Shown in pieces: positions 32,696 through 41,328 of a DNA stretch of 64,000 nucleotides. This stretch comes from Cedecea selenatireducens. Lineage in GTDB: Bacteria > Pseudomonadota > Gammaproteobacteria > Enterobacterales > Enterobacteriaceae. The stretch spans positions 1 through 64,000 of the forward strand of contig NZ_JBHIKW010000009.1 in the NCBI RefSeq assembly GCF_042138895.1, read 5' to 3'. How positions within the stretch are numbered: position 1 is the stretch's first letter; each line of letters begins with the position of its first letter. The translations under genes and the position numbers were made by a program. Below the pieces are notes generated by a model, which ran no database searches, was not told the origin of the DNA, and saw only the letters and a program-made list of their open reading frames with translations.

Positions 32696-35600
32696 TTGCC
32701 GCCGTTATCCGCTGGTCGCTTAAGAACCGCCTGCTGGTGGTGCTGGCCGCTATTATTATGGCGGCGTGGGGGCTGTGGTCGCTACAGCGTGCGCCGCTTG
32801 ATGCACTCCCGGATCTCTCCGATGTGCAGGTCATTGTGCGGGTCAGCTATCCGGGCAAAGCGCCGCAAATCGTTGAGGATCAGGTCACGTACCCGCTGAC
32901 CACTACCATGCTGTCCGTCCCGGGCGCTAAAACGGTGCGTGGGTTCTCCATGTTTGGTGATTCCTATGTCTACATTCTGTTCGACGACGGGACCGATCCC
33001 TACTGGGCACGATCCAGGGTACTGGAATACCTCAGTCAGGTGCAGTCGCAGCTGCCGCCGGAAGCCAAAGCCTCGCTGGGGCCGGATGCTACCGGGGTAG
33101 GCTGGGTGTATGAGTATGCGCTGGTGGACAGAACCGGGAAACACAGCCTGGCCGATCTGCGAGCCCTGCAGGACTGGACGCTGAAATTTGAGCTGAAAAC
33201 CGTGCCTAACGTTTCCGAAGTGGCGAGCGTGGGCGGCATGGTGCGTCAGTACCAGATTGTGCTCGACCCGCAGCGCATGAAGGCGCTGAATATTACCCAT
33301 GAGCAGGTCATCAATGCGGTAAAAAGTGCCAATCAGGAAGGGGGCGGTTCGGTGCTCGAGATGGGGGAGGCTGAGTATATGGTTCGCACCTCCGGCTATC
33401 TCAAAAGTCTGGATGATTTTAAGCAGGTGGTGATCGTCAGCCGCGACGGCGTGCCGGTGCTGCTTTCTGACGTCGCTTCCGTCAGGCTGGGGCCTGAAAT
33501 CCGTCGGGGCGTCGCCGAGTTTAACGGGGAAGGCGAGGTTGCAGGCGGCATTATCGTCATGCGCTATGGCAAAAATGCCCTTGAAACCATCAATGCGGTA
33601 AAAGACAAGCTGACGCAGCTGCAGAAGAGCCTGCCCGCCGGCGTTGAAATTGTTCCGGTTTATGACCGCTCTCATCTGATTGAAAATGCGATAGAAACGC
33701 TCTCCCACAAGCTGCTGGAAGAGTTTATCGTGGTGGCCATTATTTGTTCGCTGTTCCTGTTTCACTTCCGCTCCGCGCTGGTGGCGATTATCACCTTGCC
33801 GCTCGGTATTCTCGGGGCGTTTATCGTCATGCATTACCAGGGCGTGAACGCCAATATTATGTCGCTGGGCGGGATAGCGATTGCCATTGGCGCGATGGTC
33901 GATGCGGCGATAGTGATGATTGAGAATATGCACAAGGTGCTTGAGCAGTGGCGACACGAGCATCCGGGAGAGCAGCCACGCAGTGCGGATTACTGGCAAA
34001 TATCCCAGCAGGCCGCCGTCGAAGTGGGGCCGGCGCTGTTCTGTAGCCTGCTGATCATTACCCTGTCGTTTATCCCCGTGTTCTCTCTTGAGGCGCAGGA
34101 GGGCAGGATGTTTTCGCCGCTGGCTTTCACCAAGACCTATTCTATGGCGGTGGCTGCAGGGCTGGGGATAACGCTGGTGCCGGTGCTGATGGGCTGGTTT
34201 ATTCGCGGCAAGATCCCTGATGAAAAAGCCAATCCCATCAACCGCTGGCTGATTGCGGCCTACGAGCCCGTGCTGGAAAAGGTGCTCGACAGGCCGAAAA
34301 CCACGCTGGCGGTGGCCGGGGTGCTGCTGGTGGCAACGCTTTGGCCGCTAAGCAAGCTGGGGAGCGAGTTTATGCCGCCGCTGGACGAAGGGGATTTGCT
34401 GTATATGCCTTCGACGCTGCCGGGTATTTCCACGCGTGAGGCAGGGCGATTGCTGCAGCAGACCGATCGCCTGATAAAAACCGTGCCGGAAGTGGAAACC
34501 GTCTTTGGCAAAGCCGGGCGCGCCGAAACGGCCACCGATCCTGCGCCGTTGACGATGATTGAAACCACCATTCGCTTTAAGCCGCGTGACCAGTGGCGGC
34601 CGGGAATGACCATGGACAAGCTGGTGAACGAACTGGACAGCGTGGTCAAAGTGCCGGGAATTGCCAACGTGTGGGTGCCGCCTATTCGTAACCGCCTTGA
34701 TATGCTGGCTACCGGGATCAAAAGTCCGGTCGGAATAAAGGTGAACGGCAATAATATTGCCGCCATCGAGTCAGTTGCGGAACAGATTGAGCGCGTGGTG
34801 AAGCAGGTGCCCGGCGTCACGTCGGCGCTGGCCGAACGTTTGGGCGGCGGGCGCTATGTGGACATCGACATCGATCGTCGCAAAGCGGCGCGCTACGGCG
34901 TTTCAGTGAAGGAATTGCAGTCGCTGGTGTCCACGGTTATCGGGGGCGAGAACATAGGTGAAACCATTGAGGGGCGTGAACGTTTCCCCATCAACGTGCG
35001 TTACCCGCGTGAGCTGCGTGATAACCTGCAAAAACTGCGTGATTTACCCGTTATCACCGCTAACGGCAGCCAGCTGGCGCTTTCTGAACTGGCTAATATT
35101 TCCATCACCGAAGGGCCGCCGATGCTGAAAAGCGAAAATGCTCGCCTTTCAAACTGGATCTATGTCGATCTTCGTGGGCGTGATTTGAAGTCGGCCGTGG
35201 AGGATATGCAGCGCGCAGTTGCGGAGCAGGTTAAGCTGCCTGAGGGCGTTTCGCTTTCGTGGTCAGGGCAGTTTGAATACCTTGAACGCGCGACCGCGAA
35301 ATTAAAAATTGTGTTGCCCTTTACCTTATTAATCATATTCGTACTGTTATATGTCACCTTCTCGCGAGTGACCGATGCATTATTAATTATGGGGACTTTG
35401 CCTTTCTCATTAATTGGCGGCGTATGGCTGCTTTATCTGCTGGGATATAACCTGTCCGTTGCCGGTGCCGTTGGCTTTATTGCCCTGGCCGGGGTTGCTG
35501 CTGAATTTGGCGTGATCATGGTGCTTTATTTAAATCAGGCGCTTATTAAACATCAGAAAACCGATGAGGTGCAGGATGGCGGCATGCTGCGACGTGCTAT

Positions 35601-35811
35601 TCATGAAGGGGCGGTCTTGCGCGTCAGGCCAAAGGTGATGACCGTGGCCACCATCATGGCGGGTTTACTGCCGATTATGTGGGGCGATGGCACCGGGTCG
35701 GAGGTGATGAGGCGTATTGCCGCGCCGATGATTGGGGGAATGGTGACGGCGCCGCTGCTGTCGATGCTGGTTATCCCTGCGGTATATATGCTTATTAAAA
35801 AGCGGAAATAA
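32692..35811 (+). CDS. cusA: Cu(I)/Ag(I) RND efflux pump CusA
   Basis: 1039 aa heavy-metal-efflux RND. Twelve membrane segments in two sets around two large periplasmic loops. Proton-relay region GGIAIAIGAMVDAAIVMIEN in TM4; DEGDLLYMPSTLPGIS and RLDMLATGIKSPVGIKVNG (Met ligand region of CusA) in the porter domain. Exports Cu(I)/Ag(I) from periplasm or cytoplasm through the tripartite channel. A few A/T-rich stretches near the 3' end, e.g. around 35300-35420, contrast with the rest. Confidence 0.95.
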   Translation: MIAAVIRWSLKNRLLVVLAAIIMAAWGLWSLQRAPLDALPDLSDVQVIVRVSYPGKAPQIVEDQVTYPLTTTMLSVPGAKTVRGFSMFGDSYVYILFDDGTDPYWARSRVLEYLSQVQSQLPPEAKASLGPDATGVGWVYEYALVDRTGKHSLADLRALQDWTLKFELKTVPNVSEVASVGGMVRQYQIVLDPQRMKALNITHEQVINAVKSANQEGGGSVLEMGEAEYMVRTSGYLKSLDDFKQVVIVSRDGVPVLLSDVASVRLGPEIRRGVAEFNGEGEVAGGIIVMRYGKNALETINAVKDKLTQLQKSLPAGVEIVPVYDRSHLIENAIETLSHKLLEEFIVVAIICSLFLFHFRSALVAIITLPLGILGAFIVMHYQGVNANIMSLGGIAIAIGAMVDAAIVMIENMHKVLEQWRHEHPGEQPRSADYWQISQQAAVEVGPALFCSLLIITLSFIPVFSLEAQEGRMFSPLAFTKTYSMAVAAGLGITLVPVLMGWFIRGKIPDEKANPINRWLIAAYEPVLEKVLDRPKTTLAVAGVLLVATLWPLSKLGSEFMPPLDEGDLLYMPSTLPGISTREAGRLLQQTDRLIKTVPEVETVFGKAGRAETATDPAPLTMIETTIRFKPRDQWRPGMTMDKLVNELDSVVKVPGIANVWVPPIRNRLDMLATGIKSPVGIKVNGNNIAAIESVAEQIERVVKQVPGVTSALAERLGGGRYVDIDIDRRKAARYGVSVKELQSLVSTVIGGENIGETIEGRERFPINVRYPRELRDNLQKLRDLPVITANGSQLALSELANISITEGPPMLKSENARLSNWIYVDLRGRDLKSAVEDMQRAVAEQVKLPEGVSLSWSGQFEYLERATAKLKIVLPFTLLIIFVLLYVTFSRVTDALLIMGTLPFSLIGGVWLLYLLGYNLSVAGAVGFIALAGVAAEFGVIMVLYLNQALIKHQKTDEVQDGGMLRRAIHEGAVLRVRPKVMTVATIMAGLLPIMWGDGTGSEVMRRIAAPMIGGMVTAPLLSMLVIPAVYMLIKKRK

Positions 35812-35819
35812 GGTGTATG

Positions 35820-35851
35820 AGCCGGAGTGTTTATAATTATGCGCTCCGGCT
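35820..35851 (+). terminator. Hairpin downstream of cusA
   Basis: Arms AGCCGGAG and CTCCGGCT with a 16-base A/T-rich loop, starting 9 bases after the cusA stop. Only a weak T tract follows. Beyond it, the pagP leader (35852-36008) shows a TATAAT -10 at 35962-35967 without a consensus -35; a clear PhoP box could not be made out. Confidence 0.5.
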
Positions 35852-36008
35852 TGCAAGTTTATTCATCATTGTCTGATAGTTATTTGGGAATTCAGCGTAT
35901 TGACAGCAGATGCTGGACAATTTTCTTTACAACTCATGTGCTGATTTAGCTTTCATTGAGATATAATTCAGTAAGGTACCAGTCGAATTTTAATATGGTA
36001 ATAACGAC

Positions 36009-36584
36009 GTGACTTACACGAATAAACTGTTCTCAATTTTGATTTTTGTTTGCACACTTGGGGTGAGTACCTCTGCTGCAGCCGCTGCGGAAGGCGGCTT
36101 TTTCAGCAACGCCTGGGAGACCTTCTCCGACCAGGTATCTAAAACCTGGCACGAGCCAGAGCATTACGATCTTTACGTGCCGGCAATTACCTGGCACGCC
36201 CGCTTTGCCTATGACAAAGACAAAACGGATCGCTATAACGAGCGGCCCTGGGGCGCTGGTTTTGGCCAGTCTCGCTGGGATGAGGACGGTAACTGGAACG
36301 GCATCTATTTGATGGCGTTTAAAGATTCCTTTAACAAATGGGAACCTATCGGCGGTTATGGCTGGGAAAAAACCTGGCGACCGTTGAGTGACGATAACTT
36401 CCATATGGGGCTGGGTTATACCGTCGGCGTGACCGCGCGGGACAACTGGAAATACATCCCCGTGCCTCTGGTGCTGCCGCTGGCTTCTATCGGCTATGGC
36501 CCGGCAACCTTCCAGATGACCTACATTCCCGGCACCTACAATAACGGTAACGTCTACTTTGCCTGGCTGCGCTTCCAGTTCTGA
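36009..36584 (+). CDS. pagP: Lipid A palmitoyltransferase PagP
   Basis: 191 aa. Starts at GTG (36009); the ATG at 35996 is in a frame that stops at once. Signal peptide (LFSILIFVCTLGVSTSAAAAA), then the 8-strand barrel with an N-terminal amphipathic helix. Catalytic region residues visible: His in ITWHARFAYDKDKTDRYNE and Asp-Ser in AFKDSFNKWEP. Adds palmitate from phospholipid to lipid A in the outer membrane. Ends in Phe-Gln-Phe, as outer membrane barrels do. Confidence 0.96.
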   Translation: MTYTNKLFSILIFVCTLGVSTSAAAAAEGGFFSNAWETFSDQVSKTWHEPEHYDLYVPAITWHARFAYDKDKTDRYNERPWGAGFGQSRWDEDGNWNGIYLMAFKDSFNKWEPIGGYGWEKTWRPLSDDNFHMGLGYTVGVTARDNWKYIPVPLVLPLASIGYGPATFQMTYIPGTYNNGNVYFAWLRFQF

Positions 36585-36780
36585 TTTTGTACGACTAAAA
36601 GCAGGCGAAAACAGGGGATTTCTATACCCCTTAAAAAACAAGGTGTAATCCGCAAGCTAGTAAAAAGTTAGCGACTTTTATCACTTTTTAGCAATTCTGG
36701 ACTGGACAAAAGCCACCACAATTGTTGTACTGATGCCCGACACAGCATTTGTGTCGTTTTTTCATGTAAAGGTAATTTTG

Positions 36781-36990
36781 ATGTCTAAGATTAAAGGTAA
36801 CGTTAAGTGGTTTAATGAATCCAAAGGCTTCGGCTTCATTACTCCGGAAGATGGCAGCAAAGACGTGTTCGTACACTTCTCTGCAATCCAGAGCAATGGT
36901 TTCAAAACCCTGGCCGAAGGCCAGCGCGTTGAGTTTGAAATCACTAACGGTGCCAAAGGCCCTTCTGCTGCAAACGTAATGCCTATCTAA
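36781..36990 (+). CDS. cspE: Cold-shock-like protein CspE
   Basis: 69 aa, nearly identical to E. coli CspE. RNP1 KGFGFI and RNP2 VFVHF; binds single-stranded RNA/DNA, melts RNA structure and acts as an antiterminator. Start MSKIKGNVKWF at 36781; an upstream in-frame ATG at 36733 lies in the leader. The leader (36585-36780) is long and structured, as usual for csp genes. Confidence 0.98.
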   Translation: MSKIKGNVKWFNESKGFGFITPEDGSKDVFVHFSAIQSNGFKTLAEGQRVEFEITNGAKGPSAANVMPI

Positions 36991-37009
36991 GTCATTACCA
37001 GTGGAATAT

Positions 37010-37037
37010 AAAAACCCGCCAAGGCGGGTTTTTTTTT
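37010..37037 (+). terminator. Intrinsic terminator of cspE
   Basis: Arms AACCCGCC and GGCGGGTT with a 2-3 base loop, followed by T9. It ends 13 bases from the stop codon of the small gene on the other strand. Confidence 0.93.
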
Positions 37038-37049
37038 GCCTGTCATTGC

Positions 37050-37136
37050 TCAGGCAAACAGATACGATTTCAAAAACAGTCCCACAATCGCCACGCTTAT
37101 CAGCACGCTCGCCCAGCCGGTAATTTGCTCTTTCAT
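37050..37136 (-). CDS. Putative 28-aa single-pass membrane protein
   Basis: Begins MKEQITGWASVLISVAIV and continues GLFLKSYLFA before TGA: a short polar start, one membrane helix (about residues 8-22) and a Lys/Tyr-containing end. The ATG is preceded by GGGGAGAAGGCG, a strong ribosome site, which is unlikely by chance. Lies between the cspE terminator and crcB. Similar tiny proteins in enterobacteria act as regulators of membrane complexes or stress proteins; this one I do not recognise. Confidence 0.6.
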   Translation of the reverse strand: MKEQITGWASVLISVAIVGLFLKSYLFA

Positions 37137-37207
37137 CGCCTTCTCCCCCAAAGACATGGCCGGGATAGTGACAGAGAAAAATTAAGCTAACATTAACGCC
37201 GTGGGGC

Positions 37208-37591
37208 TTATTGGCTGACGAAGAGAGAAACCAGCCAAAATGCGAGCGCGGTCATAATAAAAGAGCCTGCAAGGTTGAGCAGAACGTTCATACCCGCCCA
37301 GGCAAGCCGCCCGTCCTGCAGCAGCAAAACCACTTCCGCAGAAAACGTCGAGAACGTCGTCAGACCGCCGCAGAAGCCGGTGGTAATCAGCAGTTTCCAC
37401 ATCGGGTCGACGTGGCTAAAGCGGCTGAACAGCGCCAGCCCAAGACCGATAATAAATGCCCCGGTCAAGTTGGCGATTAACGTCCCGATGGGGATCCCCA
37501 TGTGTATGGGATTAAACTTCATACTAAGAAACCAGCGTGCTACGCTGCCTGTCCCGCCGCCGATAAAGACGGCGAATAGCATCTGAATCAC
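37208..37591 (-). CDS. crcB: Fluoride exporter CrcB (Fluc channel)
   Basis: 127 aa, four membrane helices; forms a dual-topology dimer exporting fluoride. Family motifs GGGTGSVARWFLSMKFN at the N terminus, IANLTGAFIIGLGLALF near 40 and TTGFCGGLTTFSTFSAE near 72 (Na+-site and Phe-box region). No fluoride riboswitch was recognised in the 100 bases upstream. Confidence 0.96.
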   Translation of the reverse strand: MIQMLFAVFIGGGTGSVARWFLSMKFNPIHMGIPIGTLIANLTGAFIIGLGLALFSRFSHVDPMWKLLITTGFCGGLTTFSTFSAEVVLLLQDGRLAWAGMNVLLNLAGSFIMTALAFWLVSLFVSQ

Positions 37592-37694
37592 GATTAATCC
37601 TTATTAAACATCAGCAATCTGAAAAGTGTAGCGTTCAGGCCGGGAGATTTATACCCAATGTGCTGTAATTAATCCTTTGAGCGGCGAGGCGAAT

Positions 37695-38483
37695 ATGAAG
37701 GTTGCGGTAGGGCAGTTTGTGGTGGGGCCCGTCTGGCAGGAAAATGCGGCAACCTGCGTACGGCTGATGGCGCAAGCGGCACAGAAGGGGGCCGATTTAC
37801 TGGTGCTGCCGGAGGCGGTGATGGCCAGAGATGACAACGACCCGGATATGTCAGTAAAGTCAGCGCAGCCGCTGGACGGTGGCTATGTACAGCTGCTGCG
37901 GGCTGAAAGCCGGAAGAGTGGCATGACAACGGTGCTAACGCTGCATGTGCCTACCCACGACGGGCGGGCGGCGAACACCTTGCTGGCCATCCGCGGCGGT
38001 GAGATTGCGGCGAGCTATCAAAAAGTTCATCTGTATGACGCTTTCAGCGTGCAGGAATCCCGGCTGGTGGATGCCGGAGAGCGCGTCGCCCCCCTGATTA
38101 AGGTGGCCGGAATGAACGTCGGGCTGATGACCTGCTATGACCTGCGTTTTCCTGAGATGGCGCTGAGCCTTGCGCTAAACGGAGCCGAGGTTTTGGTGTT
38201 ACCTGCGGCGTGGCTCAAAGGCCCCCATAAAGAGGCTCACTGGGCGACTCTGCTGGCCGCCAGAGCGCTGGATGCAACCTGCTATGTTGTCGCCTCCGGG
38301 GAGTGCGGGGCTAAAAATATCGGCCAGAGTAGGATAGTCGATCCGCTGGGCGTAACCGTTGCCGCCGCAGCCGAGGTACCAGAGCTGATTTTTGCCGAGA
38401 TTGCCCCAGAACGGGTGGCGGCGGTAAGGCAAATGCTGCCTGTGCTGAGCAACCGACGCTTTGCGGTACCTCAAATGTTATGA
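37695..38483 (+). CDS. ybeM: Deaminated glutathione amidase (Nit1/YbeM, nitrilase family)
   Basis: 262 aa from the ATG at 37695; a TTG at 37677 is in frame but less plausible. Nitrilase-fold enzyme with triad Glu40 (LLVLPEAV), Lys110 (YQKVHLYD) and Cys147 (LMTCYDLRFPE). Hydrolyses the alpha-keto (deaminated) form of glutathione, a repair function. In K-12 the corresponding gene is disrupted; here it is intact. Confidence 0.92.
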   Translation: MKVAVGQFVVGPVWQENAATCVRLMAQAAQKGADLLVLPEAVMARDDNDPDMSVKSAQPLDGGYVQLLRAESRKSGMTTVLTLHVPTHDGRAANTLLAIRGGEIAASYQKVHLYDAFSVQESRLVDAGERVAPLIKVAGMNVGLMTCYDLRFPEMALSLALNGAEVLVLPAAWLKGPHKEAHWATLLAARALDATCYVVASGECGAKNIGQSRIVDPLGVTVAAAAEVPELIFAEIAPERVAAVRQMLPVLSNRRFAVPQML

Positions 38484-38612
38484 TGTTTTTTTAAGCAAAA
38501 CTTGATTCACCTTGTTACAGATTGCTATTGTGTCGCGCGGGCAAATGTCCGTTAATGCAATCAGGTCTTTTATTCGCCGTTGCCACGGCACGCATCACAA
38601 AAGAAGGTAGGT

Positions 38613-38810
38613 ATGGGAGAGATTAGTATTACTAAGCTGCTGGTTGTCGGCGCGCTGATCGTATTGCTGTTTGGTACCAAGAAGCTGCGCACGCTGGGCG
38701 GCGATCTCGGTTCTGCCATTAAAGGTTTTAAGAAAGCGATGGCTGAAGACGACAACGGCAAGAAGTCCGATACCGAAGCACCTGCAGAACGCATCGTCCA
38801 CAAAGACTGA
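38613..38810 (+). CDS. tatE: Sec-independent translocase subunit TatE
   Basis: 65 aa (E. coli 67). N-terminal membrane helix (ISITKLLVVGALIVLLFGTK), the FGTKKLRTLGGDLGSAIKGF hinge and amphipathic helix of TatA/E, and a short acidic-basic tail. TatA paralogue of the twin-arginine pathway in the inner membrane. Start at 38613 follows AAGGTAGGT. Confidence 0.97.
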   Translation: MGEISITKLLVVGALIVLLFGTKKLRTLGGDLGSAIKGFKKAMAEDDNGKKSDTEAPAERIVHKD

Positions 38811-38825
38811 CCGACGGCTGCAAAA

Positions 38826-38858
38826 TAAAAAACCGGCTCAAGATGGCCGGTTTTTTTA
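38826..38858 (+). terminator. Intrinsic terminator of tatE
   Basis: Arms AAACCGGC and GCCGGTTT around a 7-base loop, with a T7 tract after and an A-run before, so it may also serve lipA transcripts from the other side. Confidence 0.9.
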
Positions 38859-38883
38859 TGGACGTCAGTTTAAACGTAACAAT

Positions 38884-38916
38884 GTGTGACGGTCGTTACC
38901 GTGTGACGACTGTTAC
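38884..38916. repeat. Tandem 16-bp direct repeat at the lipA 3' end
   Basis: GTGTGACGGTCGTTAC (38884-38899) and GTGTGACGACTGTTAC (38901-38916) differ at three central bases. The second copy covers the lipA stop codon. Significance unknown. Confidence 0.6.
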
Positions 38917-39878
38917 TTCACTTCCATTCCTTTTGCCTGTAGGTCGGCATGGTAAGAGGAACGAACAAACGGACCACAGGCCGCGTGGGTAAAGCCCATC
39001 GCCAGCGCTTCCGCTTTCATCTCTTCAAACTCATCAGGGCTGACGTAACGCTGCACCGGCAGGTGGTGACGGCTAGGCTGCAGATACTGGCCCAGCGTCA
39101 GCATGGTCACGCCGTGACGACGCAGGTCGCGCATCACCTCAATGATTTCTTCGTTGGTTTCACCAAGGCCCACCATCAGGCCGGACTTGGTTGGGATATC
39201 CGGATGCGCTTCTTTGAAGCGCTCAAGCAGCTTCAGCGACCAGTTATAGTCCGCACCCGGACGCACGTTGCGGTAGACGCGCGGCACGTTTTCCAGGTTG
39301 TGGTTGAACACGTCTGGCGGCGTCGCTGTCAGGATATCCAGCGCGCGATCCATACGGCCACGGAAGTCCGGAACCAGCGTTTCGATTTTGATGGTTGGGT
39401 TTTTTTCGCGAATAGCACGAATACAGTCTGCAAAGTGCTGGGCACCGCCGTCGCGCAGATCGTCGCGATCCACGGAAGTGATAACCACATAGCGCAGGCC
39501 CATGTCGGCAATCGTTTGGGCCAGTTTTTCAGGCTCGTTGGCGTCTGGTGCCACCGGGCGGCCATGCGCTACGTCGCAGAATGGGCAACGGCGCGTACAA
39601 ATGGCGCCCAGAATCATAAAGGTCGCGGTGCCGTGGTTAAAACATTCAGCGAGGTTAGGGCAGGATGCTTCTTCGCAAACGGAGTGCAGCCCATTTTTGC
39701 GCATCGCCGCTTTAATGCCCTGGATACGGGTTGAGTCAGACGGAAGTTTGATTTTCATCCATTCTGGCTTTCTCAACAGCTCCTGGCGCTCTGTTACCAC
39801 GTTTTTAACCGGGATCAGAGCCATTTTATCGGCGTCGCGGTATTTAACGCCGCGTTCCATCACAATGGGTTTGCTCAT
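38913..39878 (-). CDS. lipA: Lipoyl synthase LipA
   Basis: 321 aa, same length as E. coli. Radical-SAM enzyme inserting two sulfurs into protein-bound octanoate. Auxiliary [4Fe-4S] ligands Cys68, Cys73, Cys79 (CEEASCPNLAECF) and radical-SAM ligands Cys94, Cys98, Cys101 (CTRRCPFCD). C-terminal Arg-Ser-Ser-Tyr motif (GPFVRSSYHAD) present. Works after LipB, encoded further along on the same strand with ybeF between. Confidence 0.98.
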   Translation of the reverse strand: MSKPIVMERGVKYRDADKMALIPVKNVVTERQELLRKPEWMKIKLPSDSTRIQGIKAAMRKNGLHSVCEEASCPNLAECFNHGTATFMILGAICTRRCPFCDVAHGRPVAPDANEPEKLAQTIADMGLRYVVITSVDRDDLRDGGAQHFADCIRAIREKNPTIKIETLVPDFRGRMDRALDILTATPPDVFNHNLENVPRVYRNVRPGADYNWSLKLLERFKEAHPDIPTKSGLMVGLGETNEEIIEVMRDLRRHGVTMLTLGQYLQPSRHHLPVQRYVSPDEFEEMKAEALAMGFTHAACGPFVRSSYHADLQAKGMEVK

Positions 39879-40074
39879 AGGGTGCGTATTCCAGTTGCGG
39901 ATAATGAAATCAGGCTAATTCAAGCTAAGTTAGGATCTATCAACTATTTTTGAATTAATGGCCGGGAGTATATCATCACGGCCAGGGAGAATCAGTATAC
40001 CCCAACATGAAATGGAGAAAGAATTGTAAATGGGTTGTTGTTTTGTGCTAAATACCAGGTTAACGGGGATGGTG

Positions 40075-40105
40075 TTCACCTCTGAAACATCCTGCAAGAG
40101 GTGAA
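40075..40105. terminator. Inverted repeat downstream of ybeF
   Basis: 9-bp arms TTCACCTCT and AGAGGTGAA with a 13-base loop, 12 bases beyond the ybeF stop. No T run, so its role as terminator is uncertain. Confidence 0.45.
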
Positions 40106-40117
40106 AACCACTGGTGC

Positions 40118-41074
40118 TCAGGCAAACTCGTGGTGGATGGCCTTGATTATCTCCTGCAAAACCGTATCCCGAATGCTGAGTTTGTTAAAATGCATGCTGG
40201 TTTCCATCGTCTTATCTGCAAACAGGTCGCAGTCTACCGCACGCAGATTCCAGGTTTCTTTGAACATTTCGTACAGCCGCCAGGGCATGAAGCCTAGCAG
40301 ATCGCTGCTGCCCAGCAGCGAGGACAGCGTGACATAGTTGTAGCTGCTGAACGCTATCTGCCTGTTAGGCAGGCGCTCGCTAATCTGCTGGCGCAAATCG
40401 CGCAGCAGGTCATCCTGCATGATCAGGAAGGTGTGCTCCATGTTTTGCAGATCTTCGAGGGTCAGGCGCTGCTCAAGGCACGGGTGGCCTTCCCGACACA
40501 CCACGGCGATACTTTCCTGGTACAGCGGCACGCTGGTTATCGTGCGGGCGTAATGGCGGCTGGTATCAATAATCAGGTCGGTCTGAAACTGGCTTAGCTG
40601 GGACTCACCGTCGTTAATCGGCACGTTACGAATAAGCAGGTTTGGGTTAACTTTGCGGATCGCAGAATAGACTTTAGGAATAACTAAAGCCCCAATGGAC
40701 GGCTGGGTCGCAATTGTGATGGTGCGCTGCTGGTCGTTGCTGCTGTTAAAATCCAGCGCGCCAAGAATGGATTCCAGACCCTGGCTGATATATTCGTGCA
40801 GGTGCGCCGCATAGGCCGTGGGCGTGACGCCCTGGCCTTTTCGAATGAATAAGGGATCGGGAAAAATATAGCGCAACTTTTGGATAGACTGGCTGATAGC
40901 CGAGGGCGTGAGGTTAAGCACTCTGGCTGCATTGACGATGCCTTTATGAATGTAGACGGCCTCAAAAATAGTCAGCAAGTTTAAATCTATGTTACGTAAC
41001 GTCTTGAATACGGGATAGTTATTTTCGCCATCGCGATCCGCGATTTTTTTCTCAGACAGTGGGTTTTGCCCCAT
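40118..41074 (-). CDS. ybeF: LysR-family transcriptional regulator YbeF
   Basis: 318 aa. N-terminal winged helix-turn-helix (about 25-85; RNIDLNLLTIFEAV, NLTPSAISQSIQKLR) nearly identical to E. coli YbeF. The C-terminal effector domain is less conserved. Located between lipA and lipB as in E. coli. Ligand and targets are not known to me. The first 20 residues are polar and possibly disordered. Confidence 0.92.
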   Translation of the reverse strand: MGQNPLSEKKIADRDGENNYPVFKTLRNIDLNLLTIFEAVYIHKGIVNAARVLNLTPSAISQSIQKLRYIFPDPLFIRKGQGVTPTAYAAHLHEYISQGLESILGALDFNSSNDQQRTITIATQPSIGALVIPKVYSAIRKVNPNLLIRNVPINDGESQLSQFQTDLIIDTSRHYARTITSVPLYQESIAVVCREGHPCLEQRLTLEDLQNMEHTFLIMQDDLLRDLRQQISERLPNRQIAFSSYNYVTLSSLLGSSDLLGFMPWRLYEMFKETWNLRAVDCDLFADKTMETSMHFNKLSIRDTVLQEIIKAIHHEFA

Positions 41075-41213
41075 GCCAGGTCTCCGCTAAAAAATAAAGA
41101 ATATTATATTTATAGATACAAATAGCGCGTTTGGGGGAATTAGCGTAGTTATTTTGCCAACCCAAGCACGAATAAAAAAAATTAAGCGACAGAAAAGGTT
41201 TCGGGGCTGTCAT

Positions 41214-41227
41214 ATTATTTAAATAAT
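41214..41227. promoter_or_regulatory. Perfect A/T palindrome upstream of ybeF
   Basis: ATTATTTAAATAAT, a 14-bp perfect palindrome flanked by TCAT and GA that extend the symmetry, in the A/T-rich 254-base gap between ybeF and lipB, about 145 bases before the ybeF start. Could be a regulator site, but such runs arise by chance in A/T-rich DNA. Confidence 0.35.
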
Positions 41228-41297
41228 GACGTTTCTAAATTATTCAACGAGTGATTATAACTGATGGGCGGTCGGGCTTTTGCGAAGGGTATTATCA

Positions 41298-41322
41298 GGC
41301 CAGCAAAGGAAACCTGCTGGCC
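41298..41322 (-). terminator. Hairpin downstream of lipB
   Basis: 7-bp arms GGCCAGC and GCTGGCC with an 11-base loop, 6 bases after the lipB stop on the minus strand. No obvious T run follows. Confidence 0.5.
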
Positions 41323-41328
41323 AGTTGA

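Noticed and set aside
35852..36008. PhoP box before pagP
   Set aside because: No pair of GTTTA-like direct repeats with correct spacing could be identified by eye.
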